Both the position numbers and the translations under genes were made by a program. DNA of 64,000 bases from an uncultured Collinsella sp. (GTDB lineage: Bacteria; Actinomycetota; Coriobacteriia; Coriobacteriales; Coriobacteriaceae): assembly GCA_958429225.1 (NCBI GenBank), contig CAUAJB010000001.1, positions 31,767 through 95,766 of the forward strand, given 5' to 3'. The notes under the pieces were generated by a model. The model was not told the DNA's origin. It saw only the letters and a list, made by a program, of their open reading frames with translations, and made no database searches. Each line of letters begins with the position of its first letter. The stretch's first letter is position 1. Below are positions 34,315 to 44,612 of this stretch, one piece after another.

Positions 34315-36048
34315 CTATGAGTGGACAACCACGCACAGGCCGACTTTGATGCAGTCGTGAAGTGCCTTGGCGTCTGCCAGGCGCAGGTTGATGCAACCGT
34401 GGCTGCCGCACCACTTGTACGACTCGGCGTTATCGAAGCTCTTGTCGTTTTGCCAGGTGGCATCGTGGAAACCGATCATGTTGCCCTCGAACGGCATCCA
34501 GTAGCTCACCGGGCTCTCGTATTTGGGCTTACCCGTCTCGGGGTCTTTGGCTCCGATCAGGGTGCTGCCGCCGTCGTTGCTGTTGATCTGCCACACGCCC
34601 TCGGGGGTGGCGTCTTCGCCCGGTTTGCCGGAAATAAAGTTGGCCTCCCACACGATATTGCCGCTCTCGTCATAGTAGCGCGCGTGCTGCTCGGACAGGT
34701 CGACGTCGATATACGCCTTCCAGTCGGGCTCTCCCTTTGCGGTAAAGGTGTCGGCCTTCTGGGAGTACTTGATCTCGATTTCGCCGGTCTGCTTGTTGTT
34801 AATGGCGTCCTCGACCTGCTTGGCGAGCGAGCTGCTATCAATAGACCAACCAAAGTCACCGCCTTCGACGGCGCACTGCTTGCCATCGGCGCGCGTCCAC
34901 CAGCGAGTGGAGCCCACGGTATTAAAGCCGTTGGCGAGCTCGGCTGCCCAGCTGCTGATCTGTGACGTATCGAGCGTGGGGTTGGCCGGATCGGCAAAGC
35001 TGATCCACTGCAGCACGGAAGCGCCATCAACCTTGCCGGCATCCTCGCCGTTGAGCTTGAGGGTCACGTTGACGCCCAGGAAGTTGTTGGCGGCATCGCA
35101 TGCGGCCTGAATCTGATCATCGGTCAGCGTTCCATTGAGCGGCTCATAGGCATCGTTGCCGAGCTTGGAAAGATCTACGGTCTCGGCCAGCGAGGCAAGC
35201 TCGAGCTCGGCATACTTAATGACATGCTCGCGGTTGAGTTTTTCGTTGGAGCGCGCCTTCTCGACGGTAAACTTGCCGGCCTGCTCGTCATAGGAGCTAT
35301 TGGCCTCGAACGTGCCCGAACGGCCCTCGTTAAACTCGTCGATGGCGGCGCCAAGATCCTTCTCAAACTTCTTTTGGTCAAAGGTGTCGGAGAGCATGGA
35401 CAGGTCGACATCTTGATCAAGATCGACTTCGTTGGAGGCAGCGGTTGTTTTGGTCTTGCCGCTTAAGGATTCCACAAGGCGGACCGGCCATACAAAGGCT
35501 TCGTTGTGGCTGATGATTTCTTTTGCGGCAGCTTCTCCGTCGACAATGGGCTCATCGGACTCGGGCTGATAAGTCCAGCTAAAGTCATCGCCTGTCACGG
35601 TGAGCTTATAGTGCTTCCATGCCGAGTTGACCTTGGTGGCGGCAGACGAAGCGTTGGAGAACGAGACGTCGACGCCGGCAATGGTGGTGTTGGGGTAGGC
35701 TAGCTGCGAAAACGCTACGATGCCTACGATATAGACAATGACGATAAGACCCAGGACGACAAAGAACGTCGTCTTTTTGCCCGACTTATTGTTGCCGGCG
35801 GACTTGCGCGCGGGGCCACGATCGCCTCGAGCGTGTGTGGAGGGCTGCTTGGGCGCATTGCCGTTTGCCTGGCGCTGCTGACGTTGTTGTCGCTGCTGCC
35901 GCTGCTGGTTCGGGCGTTGCGAAGCGTTTGCCGCACCACGCTGCTGACCGTGGCTCGGCGCGATGGGACGCGGTGACTGAACGCCGCCGGTGTGCCTGCT
36001 CGGCTGCTGCGGATCAGGAATCATTTGAGTTCGATCGTTTTGCGACAT
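34315..36048 (-). CDS. L,D-transpeptidase (YkuD) with peptidoglycan-binding-type domain
   Basis: A membrane-anchored cell-wall enzyme that forms 3-3 cross-links or attaches proteins to peptidoglycan. The 577-residue product has a ~95-residue Gln/Arg/Pro-rich cytoplasmic start, one transmembrane helix (TTFFVVLGLIVIVYIVGIV), a long extracytoplasmic region with the VxFSNASSAAT...TVTGDDFSW pattern of PG-binding/VanW-like domains, and a C-terminal YkuD domain with GFHDATW and CGSHGCINLRLADA; Cys552 is the nucleophile. The ATG at 36048 is chosen, 10 nt from GAAGGA; an ATG at 36057 almost touches that site. Confidence 0.9.
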   Translation of the reverse strand: MSQNDRTQMIPDPQQPSRHTGGVQSPRPIAPSHGQQRGAANASQRPNQQRQQRQQRQQRQANGNAPKQPSTHARGDRGPARKSAGNNKSGKKTTFFVVLGLIVIVYIVGIVAFSQLAYPNTTIAGVDVSFSNASSAATKVNSAWKHYKLTVTGDDFSWTYQPESDEPIVDGEAAAKEIISHNEAFVWPVRLVESLSGKTKTTAASNEVDLDQDVDLSMLSDTFDQKKFEKDLGAAIDEFNEGRSGTFEANSSYDEQAGKFTVEKARSNEKLNREHVIKYAELELASLAETVDLSKLGNDAYEPLNGTLTDDQIQAACDAANNFLGVNVTLKLNGEDAGKVDGASVLQWISFADPANPTLDTSQISSWAAELANGFNTVGSTRWWTRADGKQCAVEGGDFGWSIDSSSLAKQVEDAINNKQTGEIEIKYSQKADTFTAKGEPDWKAYIDVDLSEQHARYYDESGNIVWEANFISGKPGEDATPEGVWQINSNDGGSTLIGAKDPETGKPKYESPVSYWMPFEGNMIGFHDATWQNDKSFDNAESYKWCGSHGCINLRLADAKALHDCIKVGLCVVVHS

Positions 36049-36157
36049 CGTATGCATATCCTTCGAATTTCGCCTTGCGGCTCATCGTGTTTTTACTGGG
36101 CTTGCATTATAGCGATTGCCCTGCTGTTTGTGGTACGGAAACGGTGGCATTCAAAAG

Positions 36158-36179
36158 AGGTGGGACATTTGTCCCACCT
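36158..36179 (-). terminator. Terminator after L-serine dehydratase
   Basis: Perfect 9-bp stem AGGTGGGAC (36158-36166) / GTCCCACCT (36171-36179) with a 4-nt loop. On the minus strand it is followed by CTTTTG, which fits termination of the sdaA message. Confidence 0.75.
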
Positions 36180-36197
36180 TTGAGTCGTTCTTTGCCG

Positions 36198-37805
36198 TTA
36201 TCCGCACACACCGCATTTTGCACAGGCCGAAAGTGCGGCCGGAGCCTGCGCGATGCCGCCCTTTGCCGTCTCACGCAGCGTGGCCGGCAACGCGTGGCCC
36301 ACCGAGAGCATGACATGTGCCATCTGGTCAAACGGCACCAGGCTCTTAATGCCGGCGAGGGCAAGTTGTGCCGAGCTAAAGGCCGCAGCCACGCCGATGG
36401 CGTTACGGTTTTGGCAGGGCACCTCCACGAGGCCGCCTACAGGATCGCAGACCAGGCCCAGTAGGTTGCTCAGCGCGATGGAACTGGCGTCGAGCGCCTG
36501 CCCGGGCGTGCCGCCGAGCATCTGCACCAGCGCGGCGGCTGCCATGGCGGCGGCGCTTCCGACTTCGGCTTGGCAGCCGCCCTCGGCGCCGGCAACGCAG
36601 GCGCTTGTGGTGAGGTTGAGGCCGATGGCGGCTGCGCAGTAGAGCGCGTCCATGACCTGTTCGTCGTCGAGCTGCAGGTGGTCGGCGAGCGCCAGCACGC
36701 AGCCGGGCACGACACCGGCGGAGCCTGCCGTGGGGGCGGCGACGATCACACCCATCGTGGCGGAGCGCTCGAGCACGGCCATCGCGCGGGCCACGGCGTC
36801 GGTTTGAACGGTGCCCATCAGGCTCGTGCTCAAATCGTTGCGGCCGGTGGCATCGACGAGTTTGGCCTCGCCGCCGATAAGCCCGCCGAGCGATCGCTGC
36901 GGATTGCCGATGGGGGCCGTGGTCTCCTCCCGCATGACGTCGAGCACGCGGCGCATGGCGGCGACGGCGTGGGTCTCGCCGGTCAGACGCGCCTCTCGAA
37001 CGGCCATGACGGCGCCGATATTCAGGCCGAGCTCGGCACATGCATCGAGCAGCTGCTCGCCGTCGTCGAAGATCTCCTTTGCCGAGACGCCGGGGGAGAG
37101 CGACGAGGCAGAACCGGGGAGCTCGATAAAGGTCGCGTAATCGACATTGTCGAGCTTGCGTAGCATGGGGATAACGGTGTCGTCGGGCGCGCCGTCGGTC
37201 TCAAAGACGGAATAAGCCTGGCCGCCCACTTCGGTTCGGTAGGTGCGGCAGAAGGCGATGTTCACGTGGGCGTAGGCGAGCAGGTTGGTGAGCGCGGCGA
37301 GCACGCCGGGAACGTCCTGGTGCGCCACGAAGAGCGTGGAATACATGCCCGAGATGTCGACGCCGACGCCATTGATGCGGCTGATGCGCATCTTGCCGCC
37401 GCCCAGGCTCTCACCGCGGACCTGTGCCGTGGCGCCCGTGTCGTCGACCATGTCGATGTCGACGGTATTGGGGTGGATGGAGGCGTCGTCGCCCTTGATG
37501 TCAAAGTGATATTCGAGGCCCTGCTCGCGTGCGAGGTCGAAGGCCTGCTTGATGTTCTCGTCATCGGTGTCGAGGCCCAGGATTCCCGCGACGAGCGCAC
37601 GATCGGTGCCGTGGCCGCGGTAGGTGTGGGCGAAGGAGTTCCACAGGCCAAAGGTGACCTTGGTGATGCGGCCTTCTAGCAGGCTGGCGGCAACCTGGGC
37701 GCACCGCAGGGCGCCGGCGGTGTGTGATGAGCTGGGGCCGACCATGACGGGGCCCAAGATTTCGAATGCCGAGGTCGTAGCTAGTGTTTGCGGCTTGCCT
37801 GCCAT
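36198..37805 (-). CDS. sdaA: L-serine ammonia-lyase, iron-sulfur type, single chain
   Basis: Deaminates L-serine to pyruvate with a 4Fe-4S cluster acting as Lewis acid. The 535-residue protein joins what Firmicutes split into beta and alpha subunits. Residues ~1-220 are the beta-like domain (LGPVMVGPSSSHTAGALR) followed by an ACT-like segment (VPGVLAALTNLLAYAHVNIAF). The C-terminal part is the catalytic alpha domain with APTAGSAGVVPG and the cluster-binding cysteines in ACVAGAEGGCQAEVG and LVCDPVGGLVEVPCQNRN. The ATG at 37805 follows GAAGGAG. It is followed by a good terminator and preceded by a 121-nt palindrome. Confidence 0.94.
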   Translation of the reverse strand: MAGKPQTLATTSAFEILGPVMVGPSSSHTAGALRCAQVAASLLEGRITKVTFGLWNSFAHTYRGHGTDRALVAGILGLDTDDENIKQAFDLAREQGLEYHFDIKGDDASIHPNTVDIDMVDDTGATAQVRGESLGGGKMRISRINGVGVDISGMYSTLFVAHQDVPGVLAALTNLLAYAHVNIAFCRTYRTEVGGQAYSVFETDGAPDDTVIPMLRKLDNVDYATFIELPGSASSLSPGVSAKEIFDDGEQLLDACAELGLNIGAVMAVREARLTGETHAVAAMRRVLDVMREETTAPIGNPQRSLGGLIGGEAKLVDATGRNDLSTSLMGTVQTDAVARAMAVLERSATMGVIVAAPTAGSAGVVPGCVLALADHLQLDDEQVMDALYCAAAIGLNLTTSACVAGAEGGCQAEVGSAAAMAAAALVQMLGGTPGQALDASSIALSNLLGLVCDPVGGLVEVPCQNRNAIGVAAAFSSAQLALAGIKSLVPFDQMAHVMLSVGHALPATLRETAKGGIAQAPAALSACAKCGVCG

Positions 37806-37828
37806 GGGTGCTCCTTCTCTATCCCGTC

Positions 37829-37949
37829 GTTCCGAGGGCTTTGGTATTTGGTCGCCTGCTCTACAGTCCTGGCTCGCACGGAGGCCACATTAAGTGGCCT
37901 CCGGCTCGTGCGGAACTCGCGATCGACCAAATACCAAAGCCCTCGGAAC
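37829..37949. repeat. 121-nt nested palindrome upstream of sdaA
   Basis: A perfect 26-bp outer inverted repeat (37829-37854 with 37924-37949, beginning GTTCCGAGGGCTTTGG) encloses a perfect 10-bp hairpin CGGAGGCCAC/GTGGCCTCCG (37879-37888 with 37894-37903) with loop ATTAA. It lies in the 313-nt gap between metK and sdaA and contains no reading frame of note. It may be a mobile palindrome or a long RNA hairpin in the sdaA leader. Confidence 0.85.
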
Positions 37950-38041
37950 TTAGGATACATGGTAGAGGCGCTCATGCTGCAAAATCCATCAGCTGGAGAC
38001 CTATTCTGTGCTCCATGTCGACTCATCTTCACCACTGGATT

Positions 38042-38076
38042 AATAAAAAAGAGGTACCGGTTGGGGCCGGTACCTC
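38042..38076 (-). terminator. Rho-independent terminator after metK
   Basis: Perfect 10-bp stem GAGGTACCGG (38051-38060) / CCGGTACCTC (38067-38076). On the minus strand it is followed by TTTTTTATTA. Confidence 0.94.
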
Positions 38077-38118
38077 TATTTGGTGCGTTTCTATTTGGCT
38101 GCAGCTTTTGCCGTTGGC

Positions 38119-39399
<1,281 letters not shown>

Positions 39400-39511
39400 G
39401 ATTGTCCTTTCAAAAACGTGTCCCGGCGACCGTTACCATTCCGCCGGGCTCTCTATGCAAGGGCACATCATAGCGCGTAAATCAAACATTCACACCCTTT
39501 CCGCACCTACA

Positions 39512-39630
39512 CATTGGGGACAGACTTAAATGACCGGTCGGGTACTCACTGGGGACAGGCTTAAACGAACAGCCTTACCTAAGTGCCGACAGGTTGCCCA
39601 AAGAATGGTCATTTTAGTCTGTCCCCAATG
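39512..39630. repeat. 119-nt inverted-repeat element with TGGGGACAG arms
   Basis: 24-nt arms (39512-39535 and 39607-39630, CATTGGGGACAGACT...) are complementary with one mismatch. A third, related motif TGGGGACAGGCTTAAACGA lies inside, in direct orientation, from about 39549. All three share TAC-N-CA-Y-TGGGGACAG. Similar TGGGGACAG palindromes are known as scattered intergenic repeats, some linked to Y1/REP-type transposases. It fills most of the 318-nt gap between the divergent metK and gltX genes. Confidence 0.8.
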
Positions 39631-39717
39631 AGTAGGTCGGTGCCCTTTGTGCGGAGGTTGTCTTGATGCTTTATACTGATGCGGTTAGACATCCATCCTG
39701 CAATCGAGGAGATATCC

Positions 39718-41193
39718 ATGGCATCAGACGTTCGCGTCCGCTTTGCACCCTCACCGACGGGCAAGCTGCACATCGGCGGCGCCCGCACCGCTATCTATAA
39801 CTGGGCTTTCGCCCGTGCAAACGGCGGCACGTTCATCCTGCGCATCGACGACACCGACCCCACCCGCTCCACCGACGAGAACACGCAGATTATCCTGCGC
39901 GCCATGCGTTGGCTGGGCCTGGACTGGGACGAGGGTCCCGAGGTGGGCGGCGATTTTGGTCCCTACGCTCAGACCGAGCGCCTGGACCTGTACAAGCAGG
40001 CTGCCCAGAAGCTCTGGGACGAGGGCAAGGCCTATCCCTGCTTCTGCACCAAGGAGCAGCTCGACGCCGACCGTAAGGCCGCGCAGGAGCGCAAGGACCC
40101 CTTCCAGGGTTATCAGCGCCGTTGCCGCGATCTTGATCCCGAGGAGGCCCGCCGTCGCATTGAGGCCGGCGAGTCCTACGTCCTGCGCATCAAGGTGCCT
40201 GAGGACCGCGGCGACGTCGTCATCCACGACGCCGTCCACGGCGAGGTCACCTTCGACGCCAAGGAGCTCGACGACTTTGTCATCTTCCGCTCCGATGGCA
40301 CGCCCACGTACAACTTCGCGACCGTCGTCGACGACGCCATGATGAAGATCACCCATGTCATCCGCGGCGACGACCACCTGTCCAACACCCCGCGCCAGGT
40401 CATGGTCTACGAGGCCCTCGGCGCGCCCGTGCCCACGTTCGCCCACATCTCCATGATTCTGGGCGCCGACGGCAAGAAGCTCTCCAAGCGCCACGGTGCC
40501 ACCTCGGTGGAGGAGTACCGCGATGCCGGCTATCTGTCCGACGCCTTCGTCAACTACCTGGCGCTGCTCGGCTGGTCGCTCGACGGCGAGACCACGATCA
40601 TCCCGCGCGATGTCCTGGCCAGCAAGTTCTCGCTCGACCGCATCTCCAAGAACCCGGCGACCTTCGATCCCAAGAAGCTTGATTGGGTTAATGCCGAGTA
40701 CATCAATGGCATGTCCGATGCTCAGTTTGCCGACGAGATTATGGTCCCCGAGCTGCACGAGGCGGGTCTCATCGAGGGTAACGTCGAGTACGGCGAGGAC
40801 TGGATCGACGCGCTCGCTGCCATCGTCAAGCCGCGCACCAAGATGCCGGCCGACGCCGTGAACGTCGCCGCTCCCATCTTCGCTACTGCCGAGACGCTCG
40901 AGTATGACGAGAAGTCCGTCAACAAGGGCCTGGCCAAGGAAGGCATGGGCGCCATTCTGGACGCCGCCAAGGCCGCGCTCGAGGGTGTTACCGAGTGGAC
41001 GGCCGCGAACATCGACGCTGCGCTTGAGCCGCTGCCCGAGCAGATGGACCTTAAGAAGCGCGTGGTGTTCCAGGCCGTGCGCGTCGCCGTCTGCGGCAAC
41101 ATGGTGAGCCCCCCGCTGGGCGAGACCATGGCGCTCGTCGGTCGTGACGACTGCCTGGCGCGCATTGACCGCGCCCGCACGATGGCGCTGTAA
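39718..41193 (+). CDS. gltX: Glutamyl-tRNA synthetase
   Basis: Charges tRNA-Glu, the product of the two tandem tRNA genes at about 5.9-6.1 kb. The 491-residue enzyme has the class I motifs FAPSPTGKLHIGGARTA (HIGH-type) and the KMSKS-type KKLSKRHGATSV, plus DTDPTRSTDENTQIIL. The ATG at 39718 has GAGGAG 6 nt upstream. A TATACT (39672-39677) is a likely -10, but its -35 is weak. If the organism lacks GlnRS, GltX may also charge tRNA-Gln; this cannot be judged here. Confidence 0.96.
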   Translation: MASDVRVRFAPSPTGKLHIGGARTAIYNWAFARANGGTFILRIDDTDPTRSTDENTQIILRAMRWLGLDWDEGPEVGGDFGPYAQTERLDLYKQAAQKLWDEGKAYPCFCTKEQLDADRKAAQERKDPFQGYQRRCRDLDPEEARRRIEAGESYVLRIKVPEDRGDVVIHDAVHGEVTFDAKELDDFVIFRSDGTPTYNFATVVDDAMMKITHVIRGDDHLSNTPRQVMVYEALGAPVPTFAHISMILGADGKKLSKRHGATSVEEYRDAGYLSDAFVNYLALLGWSLDGETTIIPRDVLASKFSLDRISKNPATFDPKKLDWVNAEYINGMSDAQFADEIMVPELHEAGLIEGNVEYGEDWIDALAAIVKPRTKMPADAVNVAAPIFATAETLEYDEKSVNKGLAKEGMGAILDAAKAALEGVTEWTAANIDAALEPLPEQMDLKKRVVFQAVRVAVCGNMVSPPLGETMALVGRDDCLARIDRARTMAL

Positions 41194-41216
41194 TCGCTGC
41201 GCAAACGTATGTATCC

Positions 41217-41250
41217 GAGCCCCGTTCACTCAGAGCGGGGCTCTTGTTTC
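41217..41250 (+). terminator. Rho-independent terminator after gltX
   Basis: GAGCCCCG (41217-41224) pairs with CGGGGCTC (41236-41243), followed by TTGTTT. Confidence 0.9.
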
Positions 41251-41282
41251 TGTAGACGTATGGGATAGGAGGTGCTGGGGCC

Positions 41283-43736
41283 ATGGCCGAGCAACTTTCG
41301 CTGTTTGGTTCGCCGGAATCGGAGGAGACTCCGAAGTCCGCGGCTCCTGCCGCCGCCCCGACGCAGCTTAAACCTACACCTGAGCCCATCGCCGCCTATG
41401 CGAGCGTGGTTCTCGACATCCCGACGCGTGCGCTGTCCGAGCCGTTTGCCTACGGCATTCCGCAGCCACTCGCCAACGATGTCCAGATCGGCTCCACCGT
41501 CCTAGTTCATTTTGGCAACCGTGCGGCCGCGGGCTACATCGTCGACATCGCGCCCGAGCTGGCCGGCCTGCAAGGTAACGACGCTCTCGATCCCGCGCGT
41601 ATCAAGCCTATCGAAGCTATCCTCAGCAAGCCGCTCTTTACCGCCGAGGCTGCCCGTATCGCGTGCTGGATGAGCCGCGAGTATGTCGCGACACTTTCTG
41701 AGTGCCTGCGCCTGTTCTTGCCCCCGGGTGGAAGTCCGCGCGTGGTCAAGGGCGATGATGGCGTGTGGACGGTTGAGCGCCCCGCCGTTAAACCCATCCA
41801 AAACCGCTGGGTCATGCTCACGCCCGAGGGTTTCGACTATACGCCGCCCAAGACTGCTGTCCGCCAGCGTCAGCTCATCGAGACGCTCCAGTGCGGCCCG
41901 GTCACGACCCGCGACCTCAACCTTCTCTATAACAGCATGTCGGCGACCATCAAGGCGCTCGAAAAGCGCGGCGTCGTGGTGGTGGAGGAGCGCCGTGCGT
42001 GGCGTGGCTGCAGCGAGCAGACCACGCTGTCCTCGGCAAGCGGCAAGGCGCCGGTCTCTCTTACCAACGGCCAGCAACAGGCGCTCGCGCAGATTGAGCG
42101 CGCCCGTCTGGACGCTCATGGCGACGTGGTGCTAGTCGACGGCGTCACCGGCTCCGGCAAAACCGAGGTTTATCTCTCCGCCATCGAGCGCGTGCTCGCA
42201 GCCGGCCGTTCGGCTTGCGTGCTGGTGCCCGAGATCTCGCTGACGGCTCAGACCGTCGGCCGCTTCCGTTCGCGCTTTGGCGAGACGGTCGCCGTGTTCC
42301 ATTCGCGCCTTTCGGCCGGCGAGCGCCTGGACCAGTGGGATATGGTCGCCAGCGGTGCCGCCCGCGTGGTCGTCGGTGCCCGCTCGGCGCTCTTTTGCCC
42401 GCTCAGTGACTTGGGCCTCATCATCATCGACGAGGAGCACGAGACCAGCTACAAGCAGGGCTCCAGCCCGCGTTACCACGCGCGCGAGGTGGCGGCCGAG
42501 ATGGCGCGGCGCTATCGCTGCCCGCTCGTGTTGGGCTCTGCCACGCCTTCTGCCGAGGCCCTCGATCGCTGCCGCCGTGGCACGTATAACGGTGCCACCT
42601 GGACGCGCGTCGAGATGCCCGAGCGCCCGGGACACGCTGTGCTGCCTACGGTTCGGATCGCCGACCTGCGCCGTGAGTTCTCGCACGGCAGCCGCTCCAT
42701 GTTCTCAAAACCCTTGATGGAGGGTTTGGAGCGTGTGGTCGAGCGCCGCGAGAAGGCCGTGCTGCTGCATAACCGCCGTGGCTTTGCGCCGTTCCTGATG
42801 TGCCGCGAGTGCGGCTGCGTGCCCACCTGCAACCACTGCTCCACCGCGCTCACGTACCACGAGCGCACGCATACGCTGCAGTGCCACACCTGCGGTTCGT
42901 CCTGGCGCGTGCAGCCGTATCCCGCGCCCACGAGCCGCTGCCCCAAATGCGGCAGCCGCTACCTGGCAAAAATGGGCCTGGGCACGCAGCAGATCGAGGA
43001 CGCACTGCACCAGATGTTGCCCGAGGACGTCGCCATCATTCGCATGGATGCCGATTCCACGCGCGGGAAGGACGCGCACAAAAAGCTGCTCGAGCAGTTC
43101 GATGCCGCCGATTGCGCGGTGCTGCTGGGCACCCAAATGATCGCAAAGGGCCTCGACTTTCCCGAGGTCACGCTCGTGGGCGTGGTCAATGCCGACTTCG
43201 CCCTCAAGCTGCCGGACTTCCGCGCAGGGGAGCGCGCCTACGACCTGCTGGAACAGGTGGCGGGTCGTGCCGGTCGCGGCGATCGGCCCGGCGAGGTGAT
43301 CATCCAGACCTACCTGCCCGAGGATCCGGTCATTCGCGCCGTTGCCGAGCATGACCGGTCGATCTTTACCGATTACGACCTGGACCAGCGCCGCGACGCG
43401 CTGTACCCGCCGTTTATTCGCCTGGTCAACATTTTGGTGTGGTCGGCGAACCGAGACGACGCGCACGACTACATCGGGCGCATTGCAAAGCTTCTTAAGC
43501 GCCGCTGGCATGCCGCCGCGCCAGACTTTTTGCGGGCGGGCAGCGCGGTGCCGCAGGTGCTGGGCCCGGCTTCGTGTGTAATCGAGAGAGCAAAGGACCG
43601 TTACCGCTTCCATCTGCTTGTGAAGTCGCCCGTGGGGTACCATGTCTCTGATGATATCGACGCCTGCCTCAAAGAGGCGGGCTCCATGCGCGGCGTGAGC
43701 GTGAGCGTTGACGTCGATGCCTATGATTTGATGTAA
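41283..43736 (+). CDS. priA: Primosomal protein N' (replication-restart helicase)
   Basis: PriA recognises stalled forks and reloads the replicative helicase. The 817-residue protein has an N-terminal 3'-DNA-binding domain, helicase motifs VDGVTGSGKTEVYL (Walker A Lys293), IIIDEEHETSYKQG (DEEH), LGSATPSAEAL, and a zinc module with eight cysteines (CRECGCVPTCNHC, CHTCGSSW, CPKCGSRYL), then GTQMIAKGLDFPEVTLVGV and EQVAGRAGRGDRPGEV. The first ~45 residues are a Pro/Ala-rich extension before the usual start. AGGAGG precedes the ATG. Confidence 0.96.
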   Translation: MAEQLSLFGSPESEETPKSAAPAAAPTQLKPTPEPIAAYASVVLDIPTRALSEPFAYGIPQPLANDVQIGSTVLVHFGNRAAAGYIVDIAPELAGLQGNDALDPARIKPIEAILSKPLFTAEAARIACWMSREYVATLSECLRLFLPPGGSPRVVKGDDGVWTVERPAVKPIQNRWVMLTPEGFDYTPPKTAVRQRQLIETLQCGPVTTRDLNLLYNSMSATIKALEKRGVVVVEERRAWRGCSEQTTLSSASGKAPVSLTNGQQQALAQIERARLDAHGDVVLVDGVTGSGKTEVYLSAIERVLAAGRSACVLVPEISLTAQTVGRFRSRFGETVAVFHSRLSAGERLDQWDMVASGAARVVVGARSALFCPLSDLGLIIIDEEHETSYKQGSSPRYHAREVAAEMARRYRCPLVLGSATPSAEALDRCRRGTYNGATWTRVEMPERPGHAVLPTVRIADLRREFSHGSRSMFSKPLMEGLERVVERREKAVLLHNRRGFAPFLMCRECGCVPTCNHCSTALTYHERTHTLQCHTCGSSWRVQPYPAPTSRCPKCGSRYLAKMGLGTQQIEDALHQMLPEDVAIIRMDADSTRGKDAHKKLLEQFDAADCAVLLGTQMIAKGLDFPEVTLVGVVNADFALKLPDFRAGERAYDLLEQVAGRAGRGDRPGEVIIQTYLPEDPVIRAVAEHDRSIFTDYDLDQRRDALYPPFIRLVNILVWSANRDDAHDYIGRIAKLLKRRWHAAAPDFLRAGSAVPQVLGPASCVIERAKDRYRFHLLVKSPVGYHVSDDIDACLKEAGSMRGVSVSVDVDAYDLM

Positions 43737-43754
43737 CAACCCGAAAGGATGGCC

Positions 43755-44291
43755 ATGGAAGCCAACGGAATCGTACTGTCGCCCGACCCTCGTCTGCGCC
43801 AGGAGTGCGCCGTCATCGAGGAGATCACCCCGGCGATTGAGGCGCTTGCCGAGAAGATGAAGAAGATGATGTTCGACAACGGCGGTTGCGGCCTGGCCGC
43901 CCCGCAGATCGGTGAGCTCATTCAGCTCGTCACCATCGACTGCGACTACAGCGACAAGAACGATTACGACCCGTACGTGCTCATCAACCCCGTCATTGTC
44001 GAGCAGAGTGACCATTTGGTGCCGTTTAGCGAGGGCTGCCTTTCCATCCCCGGCATTAGCTGCGAGATCGAGCGTCCCGATCACGTTGTCGTCGAGGCGT
44101 ATGACCTGGATGCCAACCTGATTCGCTATGAGGCCACAGGCGACCTGTTCTGCGTGTGCCTGCAGCACGAGATCGATCACCTGCACGGCAATACCATGTT
44201 CGAGCGACTCAAGCCGATGCAGAGGATCAAGGCAGTCAAGGAGTACCAGGACGCCCTAGCCCGCGGCGCTCGACCGGGCGAGACGGAGTAG
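43755..44291 (+). CDS. def: Peptide deformylase
   Basis: Removes the N-formyl group from new proteins. The 178-residue metalloenzyme has all three motifs: GCGLAAPQIG, EGCLSIPG and HEIDH (residues 138-142). The ATG at 43755 is chosen, since GAAAGG (43743-43748) lies 6 nt before it; the ATG at 43749 touches that site. It sits between priA and fmt, and fmt supplies the formyl group it removes. Confidence 0.96.
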   Translation: MEANGIVLSPDPRLRQECAVIEEITPAIEALAEKMKKMMFDNGGCGLAAPQIGELIQLVTIDCDYSDKNDYDPYVLINPVIVEQSDHLVPFSEGCLSIPGISCEIERPDHVVVEAYDLDANLIRYEATGDLFCVCLQHEIDHLHGNTMFERLKPMQRIKAVKEYQDALARGARPGETE

Positions 44292-44299
44292 GTTTGTCC

Positions 44300-44395
44300 G
44301 TCCCCGGGGCGCCCGCCTATATCATCCCGTGCTCAAACATTCTCGCTGCGCTGCGAAACTGCGCGCGGGACGATATAGGCGGGCGCCCCGGGGAC
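44300..44395. repeat. 96-nt palindrome between def and fmt
   Basis: 33-nt arms (44300-44332 and 44363-44395, beginning GTCCCCGGGGCGCCC) are complementary with two mismatches across a 30-nt centre. It starts 9 nt after the def stop. There is no T-run. The outer GTCCCC ends recall the TGGGGAC ends of the element near 39.5 kb, but the rest differs. Confidence 0.85.
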
Positions 44396-44612
44396 TACGT
44401 TGACGCTGCTTGTCTCGCCCGGGTGCCGTCGGGCCAGGGATGGGCGTCTTCACTGATAATTGCTTTGTTGGAAGAGCTGCTTTTATTGCGGCTCTTTCTT
44501 TGGTTTTGGGTATATTTGTTCTTGTTGAATTGTTATTGCGGATGGGCTGGGTACTTGGCTTTCCGCTGTTGTTTGTAGCCGTCTCGGCTTTGGTTGAGGG
44601 GAGACGTTCTTT
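44396..44612 (+). other. T-rich gene-free stretch before fmt
   Basis: Strikingly T-rich on the plus strand, unlike the flanks. A TTG-started frame from 44410 could encode 83 residues with two hydrophobic stretches, but it has no ribosome site and overlaps the fmt start by 49 nt, so I do not call it. No clear promoter or terminator seen. Confidence 0.4.

Noticed and set aside
39400..39511. SAM riboswitch in the metK leader
   Set aside because: Only one simple GC-rich hairpin is visible; the conserved SAM-I or SAM-IV cores were not found.
39751..41229. 492-codon minus-strand frame opposite gltX
   Set aside because: Antisense of a conserved synthetase gene; no ribosome site.
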